From: CAVSRC01 sp963732845
GTDB taxonomy: Bacteria; Pseudomonadota; Alphaproteobacteria; Rhizobiales; Kaistiaceae
Direction of reading: 5' to 3'
Length of the DNA: 64,000 bases
Assembly (NCBI GenBank): GCA_963732845.1
Contig: CAVTBE010000018.1
Location: forward strand, 186,001-250,000
The notes under the pieces are model-generated. The model saw only the letters and a list, made by a program, of their open reading frames with translations. It ran no database searches and was not told the DNA's origin. The translations under genes were made by a program, and so were the position numbers. How positions within the stretch are numbered: the stretch's first letter is position 1; each line of letters begins with the position of its first letter. Positions 54,425 through 63,991 of this stretch are shown one piece after another.

Positions 54425-55198
54425 TCAGGCCGCCGCGCGGCTGCCCTCATCGTCGGCGCTGACGGCGCCGATGGCGTGAAGCGCGGGCCCTTGCGCGGCC
54501 AGCCAGGCGCGGGCGGCGTCGGTCTCGGGCGCCAGCGACCGACACAGCTGCCAGAAGCGGCGCGAGTGGTTCATCTCGCTGAGATGCGCCACCTCGTGGG
54601 CGGCGAGATAATCGAGCACCAGCGGCGGCGCCATGACGAGCCGCCACGAGAAGGACAGATGCCCGTCGGCGGTACAGGAACCCCAGCGGGTGATCTGATC
54701 GCGATAGCGGATGGCCTTGGGGCTAACCCCCAGCCGCTCCGCATGGCGGGCGACGGCCGCGGCGATATCGCGGCGGGCCTCGCGCTTGAGGAAATCGACG
54801 AGGCGGCGGCGGAGATGGGCCGCCTCGCCGGAGACGTAGAGCGCCGGGCCATCGGCGTCCGCGCCGACGGTGACGGTGCCGCGCCGGCCGGAATCGTGGT
54901 GGATGGTGTGAAGCACGCCGCGCAGCGGCACCGGCCAGCCATCGGCAATCGGGATCGCCGGCGGCAGGCGGTCGATCTGGCGCCTCAGCCAGCCGGCGTG
55001 ACGCTCGAGGAAGCGGTGCGCCTCGGCCAGCGAGCCGCGCTGAGGCATGGTGAGGACAGGCGGGCGGCCGGGGCCGGCGACGCGCAGCGTGTAGCTCCGC
55101 GCGCGCGGATGGCGGCGGATATCGACCGGGACATAGCCGCTCTCGGTGGCGATCTCGAAGCGGCCGGAGGCGGCGGCAGGGCGGACGGGAATCGGCAT
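54425..55198 (-). CDS. YgjP-type zinc metallopeptidase (DUF45)
   Basis: A 257-residue protein. The N-terminal part has GYVPVDIRRHPRARSYTLRV, a beta-rich region. The C-terminal part has KAIRYRDQITRWGSCTADGH, LSFSWRLVMAPPLVLDYLAA and the zinc motif HEVAHLSEMNHSRRFW, where HExxH plus the downstream His bind metal. These are the marks of the YgjP/DUF45 family. The substrate is unknown. It is convergent with the phosphotransferase gene. Confidence 0.9.
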   Translation of the reverse strand: MPIPVRPAAASGRFEIATESGYVPVDIRRHPRARSYTLRVAGPGRPPVLTMPQRGSLAEAHRFLERHAGWLRRQIDRLPPAIPIADGWPVPLRGVLHTIHHDSGRRGTVTVGADADGPALYVSGEAAHLRRRLVDFLKREARRDIAAAVARHAERLGVSPKAIRYRDQITRWGSCTADGHLSFSWRLVMAPPLVLDYLAAHEVAHLSEMNHSRRFWQLCRSLAPETDAARAWLAAQGPALHAIGAVSADDEGSRAAA

Positions 55199-55300
55199 GG
55201 AGGCGACGGGGACCCGCAGCGAATCAAGGCTCTCGCGGAATCATGCCACAGGCGGGTGAACGAAGTGATTCACTTTTTGTTCGCGGGCGGCCGACACAAG

Positions 55301-55330
55301 AACGGCGGGGCCGTTTCCGGCCCCGCCGTT
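55301..55330 (-). terminator. Strong hairpin after the DUF2852 gene
   Basis: AACGGCGGGGCCG (55301-55313) pairs perfectly with CGGCCCCGCCGTT (55318-55330) around a TTTC loop, giving a 13-pair GC-rich stem. It lies 47 bases past the DUF2852 stop. No obvious T run follows. Confidence 0.65.
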
Positions 55331-55377
55331 CGTTCCTCGATACCAGAACGCCGAGGATCTGTCGTTTTCGATCGCCG

Positions 55378-55785
55378 TCAGAGATCGATCTGATCGGCCC
55401 GGCGTGAGGGGCGCTCGCGCGTGAAGCGATCGAACTCTTCCTGGTCGCGGGCGCGGCGCAGGTTCTGCACGAACTCCTCGAACTCGCGCCGTTCCTCATC
55501 GAGCTTGCGACGCTCCTCGTCGAGCCGGCGCAGTTCGCGCGCGCGGTAATCGTCGAAGGCGGCGTTGCCGCTCTGGTAGCTGCTGTAGCCACGATGCCGG
55601 CTGCAGCTGCCGCCGAAGTCGCGCTTCATCTCGGAGAAGTGGCGCCGAACCTCGGGGATACGGTCGCCCCAGATGATGTAGGCGAGCATCGCCAGGCCGA
55701 GCGGCCAGAAGGCCATGAAGCCGATGACCATCAGCAGGATCGTCAGGGGCGTCCATGCCGGACGCAGGGCATTCTGATTGACCAT
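55378..55785 (-). CDS. DUF2852 family protein
   Basis: A 135-residue protein. It opens ALRPAWTPLTILLMVIGFMA and FWPLGLAMLAYIIWGDRIPE, one long membrane hairpin. YQSGNAAFDDYRARELRRLD and EERRKLDEERREFEEFVQNL follow, giving a charged coiled coil. This is the typical alphaproteobacterial DUF2852 layout with a cytoplasmic tail of unknown role. Three TACGT copies lie just upstream of the start. Confidence 0.92.
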   Translation of the reverse strand: MVNQNALRPAWTPLTILLMVIGFMAFWPLGLAMLAYIIWGDRIPEVRRHFSEMKRDFGGSCSRHRGYSSYQSGNAAFDDYRARELRRLDEERRKLDEERREFEEFVQNLRRARDQEEFDRFTRERPSRRADQIDL

Positions 55786-56289
55786 GTCCCGTCCTCTATA
55801 TCGTACGTCAGTCGTACGTCTATCTTACGTAACGATTGGAAAGGTGGGAAGGGTCTTTGTGCGATTCAAGAAAAATCGGACAGGGGGCGTCCGATTTCGC
55901 GCCATCGTTGCAAAGCGGACAGGAATGGCAGGGCTCCGCGTGACCCTATCGATCCATCTGCACCGCAGCATCCTGTCGCCGCACCGCATCCAGGGACCGG
56001 AGGCCGACCTCCGTCATCTCCGGCGCGGCGGATCCGGGACCGGAGCGCGGCGGGACGACAGTGGCGAAACGGGGAACCGCCGCCTGTCCGATTCCCCTCA
56101 GGCGGGTAGACGCCAGGCGCCGATGCACCCCGGCAGTTGCATCTCCGGGGCGCCCGAATCCTGTGCAGGCGGCCGGATTCGGCCGGCGCAACCGGTGCGG
56201 GGCCGGCGCATGTCGACAAGCGATGCAATACACGGAGGGCGAGTCTCACGATAAGGCCCGCAACCGCCGATTCCGCCGTCTCAGGACGT
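55786..56289. other. Intergenic region with TACGT repeats, no confident gene
   Basis: This 504 bp gap lies upstream of DUF2852 and downstream of phaZ. Near 55804-55830 there are three TACGT copies (55804, 55814 and 55826) in CGTACGTCAGTCGTACGTC and CTTACGTAACG. The remainder is GC-rich and open in several frames but shows no conserved protein or ribosome site. Confidence 0.45.
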
Positions 56290-57708
56290 TTACGTTTTGG
56301 AAACCCTTCGCTTCCGGGATTTTCGGGCGGCGGCGGCGCTCTTGGCGGGCCCGCCGACGGGCGCGATTGCGGCCTTTGGGGAGGCCTCGGCGCCCCTGCC
56401 GGTCGTACCGGCCTGGCCATTGGCCGCTTTCGGGCGACCGGCGCCATTGTGGGTGGCTATGAAATCGGCAATGCGCGGCGCGATCTCGGCGCGGAAGCGG
56501 GAGCCGTTGAAAACGCCGTAGTGGCCGACCCCCAGTTGCAGGTGATGGGCGCGCTTGTCGGCCGGCAGGTTGACGAGGAGATCGTGCGCCGCCCTGGTCT
56601 GGCCGACGCCGGAGATGTCGTCGTGCTCGCCTTCGACGGTGAGCGTGGCGACGTGGGTGATGGCCGCCGGCTCCACCTTTTTGGTGCGGTGCATCATCCT
56701 GCCCTCGGGCAAGGCGTGGCGCAGGAAGATGGTATCGACCGTCTGCAGGTAGAACTCGGCGGTCAGGTCCATCACCGCCAGATACTCGTCATAGAACTCG
56801 CGGTGCTTCTCCGCCGAGTTGCCGTCGCCGCGGATCAGGTGATGGTAGAAATCACGATGGGCGTCGAGGTGGCGGTCGAAATTCATCGACAGGAAGCCGG
56901 AAATCTGCAGGAAGCCCGGATAGACGTCGCGCAGGAAGCCCGGATGAGGGAAGGGCACCTTCATGATGACGTTGTCGCGGAACCAGTCGAGATCGTGGTT
57001 GTTGGCGAGCGTGTTGACCGCCGTCGGGTTGACGCGGGTGTCGATCGGCCCGCCCATCAGGGTCATCGACGCCGGCAGGTTGCGGTCGCCGGCTGCCTCC
57101 ATCAGCGCCACCGCCGCGAGTACCGGCACCGAGGGCTGGCACACGGCCATGACATGCACGCCGGGGCCGAGAACGTGATGGATGGAAATCAGGTAATCGA
57201 TGTAGTCGTCGAGGTCGAAAGGCCCGTCGGCGAGCGGCACCATGCGCGCATCCACCCAGTCGGTGATGTAGACGTCGTGGTCGGGAAGCATGGCGGCGAC
57301 GGTGCCGCGGAGCAGCGTGGCGTAGTGGCCGGAGAGCGGCGCGACGATGACGAGCTTCGGCTGTCTGGCGCCATAGGGCAGCGCCTTGGCGAAATGCAGG
57401 AGCCGGCAGAACGGCCGCTCCCAGGCGACGCGCTCGGTGACCGGTACGTCGATGCCGCCGACACGGGCGTGGTCGATGCCGAATTCCGGCTTGCCGTAGC
57501 GGCGGGTGGTGCGCTCGAACAGCTCGGCCGTCGCCGCGACGCTGCGCCCGAAAGGCGTGTGCGCCAGCGGGTTCATCGGGTTCTTGAAATAGAGCCGGGC
57601 GGCATCGGCCGCGGCCCGGAACGGACCGAGGGCGGCGTGGTTCAGTTCATAGAGCTGATAATAGGACAAGCCCCGAACCCTTTCCTCCACTTGGCCGCCT
57701 TTCGGCAC
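56290..57708 (-). CDS. phaZ: Intracellular polyhydroxyalkanoate depolymerase
   Basis: Degrades stored PHA granules to hydroxyacids. The 472-residue protein opens SYYQLYELNHAALGPFRAAA and has the lipase-box-like VMAVCQPSVPVLAAVALMEA with the nucleophilic Cys, then GGPIDTRVNPTAVN, LDWFRDNVIMKVPFPHPGFL and a catalytic-region end GVGHYGVFNGSRFRAEIAPR. The extra C-terminal 60 residues are Ala/Lys/Arg-rich and may bind granules or be disordered. The start is GTG 57708; a start closer to YYQLYELNH is possible. No PHA synthase lies in the window. Confidence 0.92.
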   Translation of the reverse strand: MPKGGQVEERVRGLSYYQLYELNHAALGPFRAAADAARLYFKNPMNPLAHTPFGRSVAATAELFERTTRRYGKPEFGIDHARVGGIDVPVTERVAWERPFCRLLHFAKALPYGARQPKLVIVAPLSGHYATLLRGTVAAMLPDHDVYITDWVDARMVPLADGPFDLDDYIDYLISIHHVLGPGVHVMAVCQPSVPVLAAVALMEAAGDRNLPASMTLMGGPIDTRVNPTAVNTLANNHDLDWFRDNVIMKVPFPHPGFLRDVYPGFLQISGFLSMNFDRHLDAHRDFYHHLIRGDGNSAEKHREFYDEYLAVMDLTAEFYLQTVDTIFLRHALPEGRMMHRTKKVEPAAITHVATLTVEGEHDDISGVGQTRAAHDLLVNLPADKRAHHLQLGVGHYGVFNGSRFRAEIAPRIADFIATHNGAGRPKAANGQAGTTGRGAEASPKAAIAPVGGPAKSAAAARKSRKRRVSKT

Positions 57709-58021
57709 GACTTGTTGCGGCGCAACAAGACTATGGTGCCCGGTGCCTGACGCGCAACCTCTTTTCCGCTGCTGGTGGCTTCACGCAAATGACTGATATT
57801 TCAATGAATTTTGGAATGCTCGGCAGTTGCCGAGGGCCGCGGCGGCTCGCCGGATGTGGAACGATTATGGGCTGGACGCTGCGGCGCATCACAAGAAGGC
57901 GGTCGGGAGGGCTGGTGGACACCGCGCGGCGCGGTGGCTTGTGGCGGCGGATCCAGCGATATGGCGGCGTTCGTTAATGGCTTGCTTATTAAGCTAGGCG
58001 ATAGTCGGGGCAAGCAGCTGT
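57709..58021. other. Divergent promoter region between phaZ and the diguanylate cyclase
   Basis: No convincing gene was seen in these 313 bp. The left third is less GC-rich (for example TGACTGATATTTCAATGAAT near 57790) and may hold the phaZ promoter. A short plus-strand open frame lacks any family resemblance. Confidence 0.4.
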
Positions 58022-59980
58022 ATGCGTTCCGCCGAAAGGCGGACTCGTTTGTCTTGCTTGCAAACAAGGGCTGTCGTCGTGGGTGACTCATGGCGTGAAC
58101 TGCTTCCGAATATCGCGATTCTCGCCATCCTGGTCACCGTCTGGACGCACGGGCTCGACCTGATCGAAGGCAAGGGCCGTTGGTATCGCGCGGTGTTCGG
58201 TGCCGTCCTCTCCGCGGCCGGTGTCATCCTGCTCATGCAAGTCCCGTTCGAAATCCGGCCGGGCGTATTCACCGACCTGCGCGGCGCGTTGATCGCTCTT
58301 GCCGGGTTCTTTGGCAGTCCGCTGATCGGCATTGTCGCCGGATTGACTGCGGCCGCCTATCGCATCCACCTCGGCGGTGCCGGCGTCACTGGCGGCATTG
58401 TCTCCATCGTGACGTGTGCTGCTGTCGGCATCGGCGGATACTTTGTTCGGCGCGGACGGCCGGCGACGATACGGGACCTCCTCGGCTTCGCGATCGCGAC
58501 GTCGCTCGCCGTTCCGCTCGGCTTCCTCGTCCTGCCGCCCGCGATCGTGCTGTCGACGCTGACCCGGGCCGGCCCCGTTCTCACCATCATGACATTCGTG
58601 GCGATCGTGCTTGCCGGACTGGTCATGATAGAAGCCGACCGACGCCGCGAAACCGCCCACGCCAACGTCTTCTATCGCGGCATCATCGACTCCCTGCCCG
58701 AGCCGGTGAACGCCAAGGACCTTGCGGGGCGCTTCCTCGCGGCCAATCCGGCCACGGCGCGCCAGGTGAACGTGCCGGGCGTGGCGGCGCTGATCGGCAA
58801 ATCCGATTTCGACTTCTTCCCCGAGGATGTCGCCCGCCGATTCCGCGCGGACGAGGAACGCGTGCTGGCGACGGGCGAACCCGAGACGATCGAACAGGTG
58901 GTCACGCGGGAAGACGGTTCACGCCAATGGCTGTCGACGCTGAAGGTTCCATTGCGCGACCAGTGGGGCGCCATCATCGGGCTGTTGACCCACAATCACG
59001 ACATCACCGAGCGCAAGCATATGGAGGACGAGATCGCCGAAGGGCGCCGCCGGCTCCAGGACGCGACCGAGCACATGGCCGATGGCCTGGTGATGTACGA
59101 TCGCGAGGCCCGCATCGTGCTGTGCAACGACCAGTACCGCGCCATGTTTCCGAAGACCGCCGATCTGCGCGTTCCGGGGGTTTGGCTGGAGACGATCCTG
59201 CGCGCCTCGATCGCACGCGGGGAGCAGTCGGACATTCCGAGCGGGGCGATCGAGACGTGGATCCAGCGCACGATCGACGGCCTGTCGCGGCCGGGCGAAC
59301 GCGACATCCACCTGGCTGACGGGCGCTGGCTGACGGCACGGACGCGTCCGACCGACGATGGCGGCGCGTTGTCAGTGATCGCCGACATCACCGAGACGAA
59401 ACGCTCGGAGGTGGCGCTGAACGAACTCAACCGGCGCCTGGCCAACCTGGCCAGCGAGGACGGGCTCACCGGGCTGATGAACCGGCGCGGCTATGACGAT
59501 GCGCTGCAGCGCGCCTTCGCGCAGAACAGCCGCAATGGCACGCCGCTCAGCCTGCTGCTCATCGATGTCGACCGCTTCAAGGCCTACAACGACACCTACG
59601 GGCATCCTGCCGGTGACGACTGCCTGCGCACGATCGGAAACCTGCTGAAGCTCGGGCTGCGGCGGCCGGGCGACGTGGCGGCGCGCCACGGCGGCGAGGA
59701 ATTCGCGGCGATCCTCCCGGACACGCCGGAAGAGGGCGCGTTGATGCTCGCCGAGACGTTGCGCAAGACAGTTCACGGACTCGGAATGGAGCATACCGGC
59801 AGCGCCTTCGGCGCGGTCACGATCAGCATCGGCTTGGCCACCGCGACGCCCGGCGGCCCGATCACCCGGGGCGAGGACCTGGCGGAGCTGGCCGATGCCG
59901 CCCTCTATGCGGCCAAGGCCGGCGGACGCAACCGCACGGCCGCCGCCGAACCGAAGAAACCGCTGGCCGCAATCGCCTGA
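58022..59980 (+). CDS. Membrane PAS-GGDEF diguanylate cyclase with 5TMR-type sensor
   Basis: Makes the second messenger c-di-GMP from GTP. The 652-residue protein has five or six membrane helices at 30-205 with DLRGALIALAGFFGSPLIGI and AAYRIHLGGAGVTGGIVSIV, the 5TM-5TMR_LYT type of sensor. A first PAS domain (215-330, with DITERK) and a second PAS-like domain (345-460, with MADGLVMYDREARIVLCNDQ) follow. The GGDEF domain (475-635) has DGLTGLMNRRGYDDAL, IDVDRFKAYNDTYGHPAGD and the active-site GGEEF at 557-561, so it should be catalytic. No EAL domain is present. The upstream ribosome site is weak; a GTG start 19 codons later is possible. Confidence 0.92.
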   Translation: MRSAERRTRLSCLQTRAVVVGDSWRELLPNIAILAILVTVWTHGLDLIEGKGRWYRAVFGAVLSAAGVILLMQVPFEIRPGVFTDLRGALIALAGFFGSPLIGIVAGLTAAAYRIHLGGAGVTGGIVSIVTCAAVGIGGYFVRRGRPATIRDLLGFAIATSLAVPLGFLVLPPAIVLSTLTRAGPVLTIMTFVAIVLAGLVMIEADRRRETAHANVFYRGIIDSLPEPVNAKDLAGRFLAANPATARQVNVPGVAALIGKSDFDFFPEDVARRFRADEERVLATGEPETIEQVVTREDGSRQWLSTLKVPLRDQWGAIIGLLTHNHDITERKHMEDEIAEGRRRLQDATEHMADGLVMYDREARIVLCNDQYRAMFPKTADLRVPGVWLETILRASIARGEQSDIPSGAIETWIQRTIDGLSRPGERDIHLADGRWLTARTRPTDDGGALSVIADITETKRSEVALNELNRRLANLASEDGLTGLMNRRGYDDALQRAFAQNSRNGTPLSLLLIDVDRFKAYNDTYGHPAGDDCLRTIGNLLKLGLRRPGDVAARHGGEEFAAILPDTPEEGALMLAETLRKTVHGLGMEHTGSAFGAVTISIGLATATPGGPITRGEDLAELADAALYAAKAGGRNRTAAAEPKKPLAAIA

Positions 59981-60010
59981 CCCGGCCGCCTTTCCCGCAA
60001 GAAAAGAAAA

Positions 60011-60036
60011 CGGCCGGCGCTTTGAGGCGCCGGCCG
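60011..60036. terminator. Bidirectional hairpin terminator between the cyclase gene and pnp
   Basis: CGGCCGGCGC (60011-60020), loop TTTGAG and GCGCCGGCCG (60027-60036) form a perfect ten-pair stem between two convergent genes. An A-rich run (AAGAAAAGAAAA) precedes it, which is a T-run when read from the pnp side. Confidence 0.75.
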
Positions 60037-60067
60037 CTGTTCTCTGCGACGGTGAGAGCGGAACCGC

Positions 60068-62209
60068 TCAGGAAGCGGCTTCGGCCTTCTCGCCCTCTTC
60101 CTGCTTGATCTCCTGGCCGGTCTCCTGATCGACGACCTTCATCGACAGGCGGACTTTGCCGCGCTCGTCGAAGCCCATCAGCTTGACCCAGACCTTGTCG
60201 CCTTCCTTGACCACGTCGGTCGACTTGGCAACGCGGTTGGCGGCGAGCTGGGAGATATGGACGAGGCCGTCCTTGGCACCGAAGAAATTGACGAAGGCGC
60301 CGAAATCGACGGTCTTCACCACGGTGCCCTGATAGATCATGCCGACCTCCGGCTCCTGGACGATCGACTTGATCCAGTTGAGCGCGGCGGTGATCGCCTT
60401 GCCGTCGGCCGAGGACACCTTGACCGTGCCGTCGTCCTCGACGTTGATCTTGGCGCCGGTCTTTTCGACGATCTCGCGAATGACCTTGCCGCCTGTGCCG
60501 ATGACCTCGCGGATCTTGTCGGTCGGGATGTTGATGACCTCGATGCGCGGCGCGTACTCGCCGAGCTCGGCGCGGGCCTGAGTCAGGGCCTTGGCCATCT
60601 CGCCGAGGATGTGCAGGCGGCCGTCCTTGGCCTGGCCGAGGGCGACCTTCATGATCTCCTCGGTGATGCCCTGGATCTTGATGTCCATCTGCAGCGAGGT
60701 GACGCCTTCCGAGGTGCCGGCGACCTTGAAGTCCATGTCGCCGAGGTGATCCTCATCGCCGAGGATGTCGGAGAGCACGGCGAAGCGCTCGTCCTCCTTG
60801 ATGAGGCCCATGGCAATGCCGGCCACCGGCCGCTTGAGCGGCACGCCGGCATCCATCAGCGCCAGCGAGGAGCCGCAGACGGTGGCCATCGACGAGGAAC
60901 CGTTCGATTCGGTGATCTCCGAGACGAGGCGGATCGTATAGGGGAACTCGTGATGGGCGGGGAGGATGGGCCGGATCGCCCGCCAGGCGAGCTTGCCGTG
61001 GCCGATTTCGCGGCGGCCGGGCGAGCCCATGCGGCCGGTCTCGCCGACCGAGTAGGGCGGGAAGTTGTAGTGCAGCATGAACGTCTCTTTGTACGTTCCC
61101 TGCAAGGCGTCGATGAACTGCTCGTCGTCGCTGGTGCCGAGCGTGGCAACGACCAGCGCCTGGGTCTCGCCACGGGTGAACACGGCCGACCCGTGGGTGC
61201 GCGGCAGCAGGCCGACCTCGGCCACGATCGGACGCACGGTCTTCAGGTCACGGCCGTCGATGCGGGTGCCCTTGTCGAGGATGTCGTTGCGGACGATCAC
61301 CTTCTCGAGCTTCTTGAACATGTCGGCAAGAAGCTGCGGGCTCGGCGCGTTCTCGGCACCTTCCGGCGCCAGCCCGGCGGCGACCCGGGCCTTGACCGCC
61401 TCGATGGCGTCATGGCGCTCGGTCTTGGCGGTGAGCGCATAGGCAGCGCGCAGGTTCGTCTCGGCGGCGGCCTTGACCTTCTCGTAAATCGCGGAATTGT
61501 CCGGAAGGTTGACCGCACGCGGCTCCTTGGCGGCGCGCTCGGCGAGCTGGATGATCAGGTCGATCACCGGCTGGAAGCCCTTGTGGCCGAACATGACGGC
61601 ACCAAGCATGTCGTCCTCGGAGAGCTCGCTCGCCTCCGATTCGACCATGAGCACCGCATCGTGGGTGCCGGCGACGACGAGATCGAGCTTCGATTCGATC
61701 ATCTCGTCGATCTGCGGATTGAGGACGAAGGCGCCATTGATGAGGCCGACGCGGGCGCCACCGATGGGCCCCATGAAGGGGGCGCCGGAGAGGGTGAGCG
61801 CCGCGGAGGCGGCGACCATGGCGACGATATCGGGATCGTTCTCCAGATCGTGCGACAGCACGGTGGCGACGACCTGGGTCTCGCAGCGGAAACCGGGCGC
61901 GAAGAGCGGACGGATGGGCCGGTCGATCAGGCGGGAGGTCAGCGTCTCCTTCTCGGACGGACGGCCCTCGCGCTTGAAGAAGCCGCCGGGGATCTTGCCG
62001 GCGGCGAAGGTCTTTTCCTGATAGTTGACGGTGAGCGGGAAGAAGTCGATGCCCGGCCGCTCTTCCTTGGCGGCGACGACCGTGGCGAGGACCGCGGTGT
62101 CGCCATAGGTGGCGAGAACGGCGCCGTCGGCCTGGCGGGCAAGCTTACCGGTTTCGAGAACGAGTTTGCGACCAGCCCACTCGGTCTCGACACGATTAAT
62201 GTCGAACAT
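60068..62209 (-). CDS. pnp: Polyribonucleotide nucleotidyltransferase (PNPase)
   Basis: A 713-residue 3'-5' phosphorolytic RNA exonuclease, part of the degradosome in many bacteria. From ATG 62209 it has the first RNase PH domain (VLATYGDTAVLATVVAAKEE, KREGRPSEKETLTSRLIDRP), an all-helical linker, the second RNase PH domain with FMLHYNFPPYSVGETGRMGS, DILGDEDHLGDMDFKVAGT, the KH domain (DKIREVIGTGGKVIREIVE) and S1 (GTVVKTVDFGAFVNFFGAKD, GLVHISQLA). All catalytic residues seem present. AAGGAATTG precedes the start. Order truB-rpsO-pnp is the usual one. Confidence 0.97.
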   Translation of the reverse strand: MFDINRVETEWAGRKLVLETGKLARQADGAVLATYGDTAVLATVVAAKEERPGIDFFPLTVNYQEKTFAAGKIPGGFFKREGRPSEKETLTSRLIDRPIRPLFAPGFRCETQVVATVLSHDLENDPDIVAMVAASAALTLSGAPFMGPIGGARVGLINGAFVLNPQIDEMIESKLDLVVAGTHDAVLMVESEASELSEDDMLGAVMFGHKGFQPVIDLIIQLAERAAKEPRAVNLPDNSAIYEKVKAAAETNLRAAYALTAKTERHDAIEAVKARVAAGLAPEGAENAPSPQLLADMFKKLEKVIVRNDILDKGTRIDGRDLKTVRPIVAEVGLLPRTHGSAVFTRGETQALVVATLGTSDDEQFIDALQGTYKETFMLHYNFPPYSVGETGRMGSPGRREIGHGKLAWRAIRPILPAHHEFPYTIRLVSEITESNGSSSMATVCGSSLALMDAGVPLKRPVAGIAMGLIKEDERFAVLSDILGDEDHLGDMDFKVAGTSEGVTSLQMDIKIQGITEEIMKVALGQAKDGRLHILGEMAKALTQARAELGEYAPRIEVINIPTDKIREVIGTGGKVIREIVEKTGAKINVEDDGTVKVSSADGKAITAALNWIKSIVQEPEVGMIYQGTVVKTVDFGAFVNFFGAKDGLVHISQLAANRVAKSTDVVKEGDKVWVKLMGFDERGKVRLSMKVVDQETGQEIKQEEGEKAEAAS

Positions 62210-62284
62210 GGCAATTCCTTTCGTGCATCGGACACGCAAGGCGAGCCATGAGCAAGACGGCGAGGCACTTTCTGGTCCTTTGGC

Positions 62285-62328
62285 GCAACGCCGGACGGAA
62301 AAGCACTGAACACTTTTCCTGGCGTTGC
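62285..62328. repeat. GCCGGACGGAAAAG palindromic repeat in the rpsO-pnp spacer
   Basis: GCAACGCCGGACGGAAAAG pairs with CTTTTCCTGGCGTTGC around ACTGAACA. It is the third copy of the element at 39264-39358. It falls in the pnp leader where RNase III and PNPase autoregulate pnp in other bacteria, so the hairpin could affect that control. Confidence 0.75.
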
Positions 62329-62493
62329 TTTGTTCAGGACGAGAAAGCGTCTGGCGATCCTGCCATGGCCCTGTTTGCCTGTCCGTTTCGGTCCGCGGCG
62401 ACCCCATGCCGCCACGCGTTCAGCTGGCCTGTTTCTTCGGCGAAATACCCGGACGAGGCGAAGCCAAAGCGCCCCGCCGCCCGTGATTTCGCG

Positions 62494-62763
62494 TCAGCGC
62501 CTCAGGCCGAGGCGTTCGATGAGCGTCTGATAACGCTTCTCGTCGGTCTTCCGCAGGTAGTCGAGAAGACTGCGACGGGTGCTCACCATCTTGAGCAGGC
62601 CGCGGCGGGAATGATTGTCCTTGCCGTGACCCTTGAAGTGCTCGGTGAGATTGGCGATCCGCTCGGAAAGGATCGCGACCTGGACCTCCGGCGAGCCAGT
62701 ATCATTGGCGACGGTGGCGTATTCCTTGATGAGCTCTTGCTTGCGCTCGGGCGTAATCGACAT
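62494..62763 (-). CDS. rpsO: 30S ribosomal protein S15
   Basis: An 89-residue protein: MSITPERKQELIKEYATVAN, DTGSPEVQVAILSERIANLT, EHFKGHGKDNHSRRGLLKMV, STRRSLLDYLRKTDEKRYQT and LIERLGLRR. This is the full S15 pattern. It is encoded between truB and pnp on the same strand. S15 commonly represses its own message. Confidence 0.98.
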   Translation of the reverse strand: MSITPERKQELIKEYATVANDTGSPEVQVAILSERIANLTEHFKGHGKDNHSRRGLLKMVSTRRSLLDYLRKTDEKRYQTLIERLGLRR

Positions 62764-62965
62764 CGGGTTCCTTTTTGCTTTCGGGTTGAGTCAGCCGATT
62801 GCCTGTGGCCAGGGCCGGGATGTCGTCCAGCACGGTCGGGAATCGGAAAGTCTAGCCGGCGAGACGAGCCCGCCTGCGAAGCCGGCGGACTATGGCGGAA
62901 AGGGCGGCGGATTGCCAGCGAAAAGGCGAATCTCACAATCCTTTGATTTATAAGGGGTTCGCGGC

Positions 62966-63886
62966 TCAGCCGGGACGAAAGACGCGGGTCGGATGGAACT
63001 GACCCTCGGAGATTTCACCGAGGGCGATGGCCTGGCCGGCATGGCTGGCATAGGCCGCCGGCGCGGCCAGCGGCGCCGTGGCGCCGCGCAACAACACCGA
63101 CTGGCCACGACCGATACGGGCGGCGTCAGAGGAGCCAAGGGCGATTTCGGGAAGCTCGGTCAGTGCGGTGGCGACCGGCGTCAGGAAGCGGTCGAGCGCG
63201 ATCGCGTCACCGGCCTCGCGCGCGGCGATCAGATCGTCGAGGGTGACGGCGTGATCGGTGTCGAAGGGGCCGACAACCAGGCGGCGGAGCGCCACGACGT
63301 GGCCGAGGCAGCCCAGCACGCGGCCGAGATCGCGGGCGAGAGACCGCACATAGGTGCCCTTGCCGCATTCGGTATCGAAGACCGCATGGTCGCGATCCGG
63401 TGTCTCGACCAGAACCAGGCGATGGACGGTGACCGGCCGCTCCTCAAGCACGACCGTCTCGCCCTCCCGGGCGAGATCGTAGGCGCGCTGGCCGGCGACC
63501 TTGATCGCCGAGAAGGCCGGCGGCTGCTGCATGATCTCGCCGGTGAAGCGGGGGAGAGCCGCGTGGATCGCCGCCGCCGTGGGGCGCTCGTCGCTGGTCG
63601 CGACCGCTTTGCCGTCGGCATCGTCGGTGTCGGTCTCGACGCCCCAGCGCACGGTGAAACGATAGACCTTGCGGCCGTCCTGGACGAAGGGGACGGTGCG
63701 GGTGGCATCGCCGAGCGCGATCGGCAGGACACCGGAGGCGAGCGGATCGAGCGTGCCGGCGTGGCCGACCTTGGCGGCGCCGAACAGGCGCTTGACCGAG
63801 CCGACGGCGCCGGTGGAGGTGAGGCCGACGGCCTTGTCGAGGCAGAGCCAGCCGGAGACTTCGCGGCCCTTGTGCTTACGGGACAT
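62966..63886 (-). CDS. truB: tRNA pseudouridine(55) synthase
   Basis: Makes pseudouridine 55 in the T loop of tRNAs. The 306-residue protein opens MSRKHKGREVSGWLCLDKAV. The catalytic Asp lies in KVGHAGTLDPLASGVLPIAL. YRFTVRWGVETDTDDADGKA, FTGEIMQQPPAFSAIKVAGQ, RAYDLAREGETVVLEERPVT and CGKGTYVRSLARDLGRVLGC follow, with a C-terminal PUA-like part. ATG 63886 is chosen; about 30 further open codons upstream read through repeat sequence. Confidence 0.95.
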   Translation of the reverse strand: MSRKHKGREVSGWLCLDKAVGLTSTGAVGSVKRLFGAAKVGHAGTLDPLASGVLPIALGDATRTVPFVQDGRKVYRFTVRWGVETDTDDADGKAVATSDERPTAAAIHAALPRFTGEIMQQPPAFSAIKVAGQRAYDLAREGETVVLEERPVTVHRLVLVETPDRDHAVFDTECGKGTYVRSLARDLGRVLGCLGHVVALRRLVVGPFDTDHAVTLDDLIAAREAGDAIALDRFLTPVATALTELPEIALGSSDAARIGRGQSVLLRGATAPLAAPAAYASHAGQAIALGEISEGQFHPTRVFRPG

Positions 63887-63947
63887 GACGGACCTTTCGC
63901 TCCACGCGATCTGGGTGAGCGGACACCAAGCGCTGCCGCTCCGACAG

Positions 63948-63991
63948 CTCCCCCTCACCCTGTCCCTCTCCGACAAGGGGAGAGGGGACGA
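63948..63991. repeat. Dispersed palindromic repeat upstream of truB
   Basis: This 44-base element matches the copy inside polA at 48277-48320 with two differences. It has CCCTCACCCTG followed by a CTCTCC/GGAGAG hairpin. It lies about 60 bases upstream of truB. Confidence 0.75.

Noticed and set aside
55778..56254. Plus-strand open frame of about 158 codons in the DUF2852-phaZ gap
   Set aside because: No ribosome site, arginine-rich composition and no conserved motif.
60257..62251. 664-codon plus-strand open frame opposite pnp
   Set aside because: Antisense shadow of pnp without any recognised domain.
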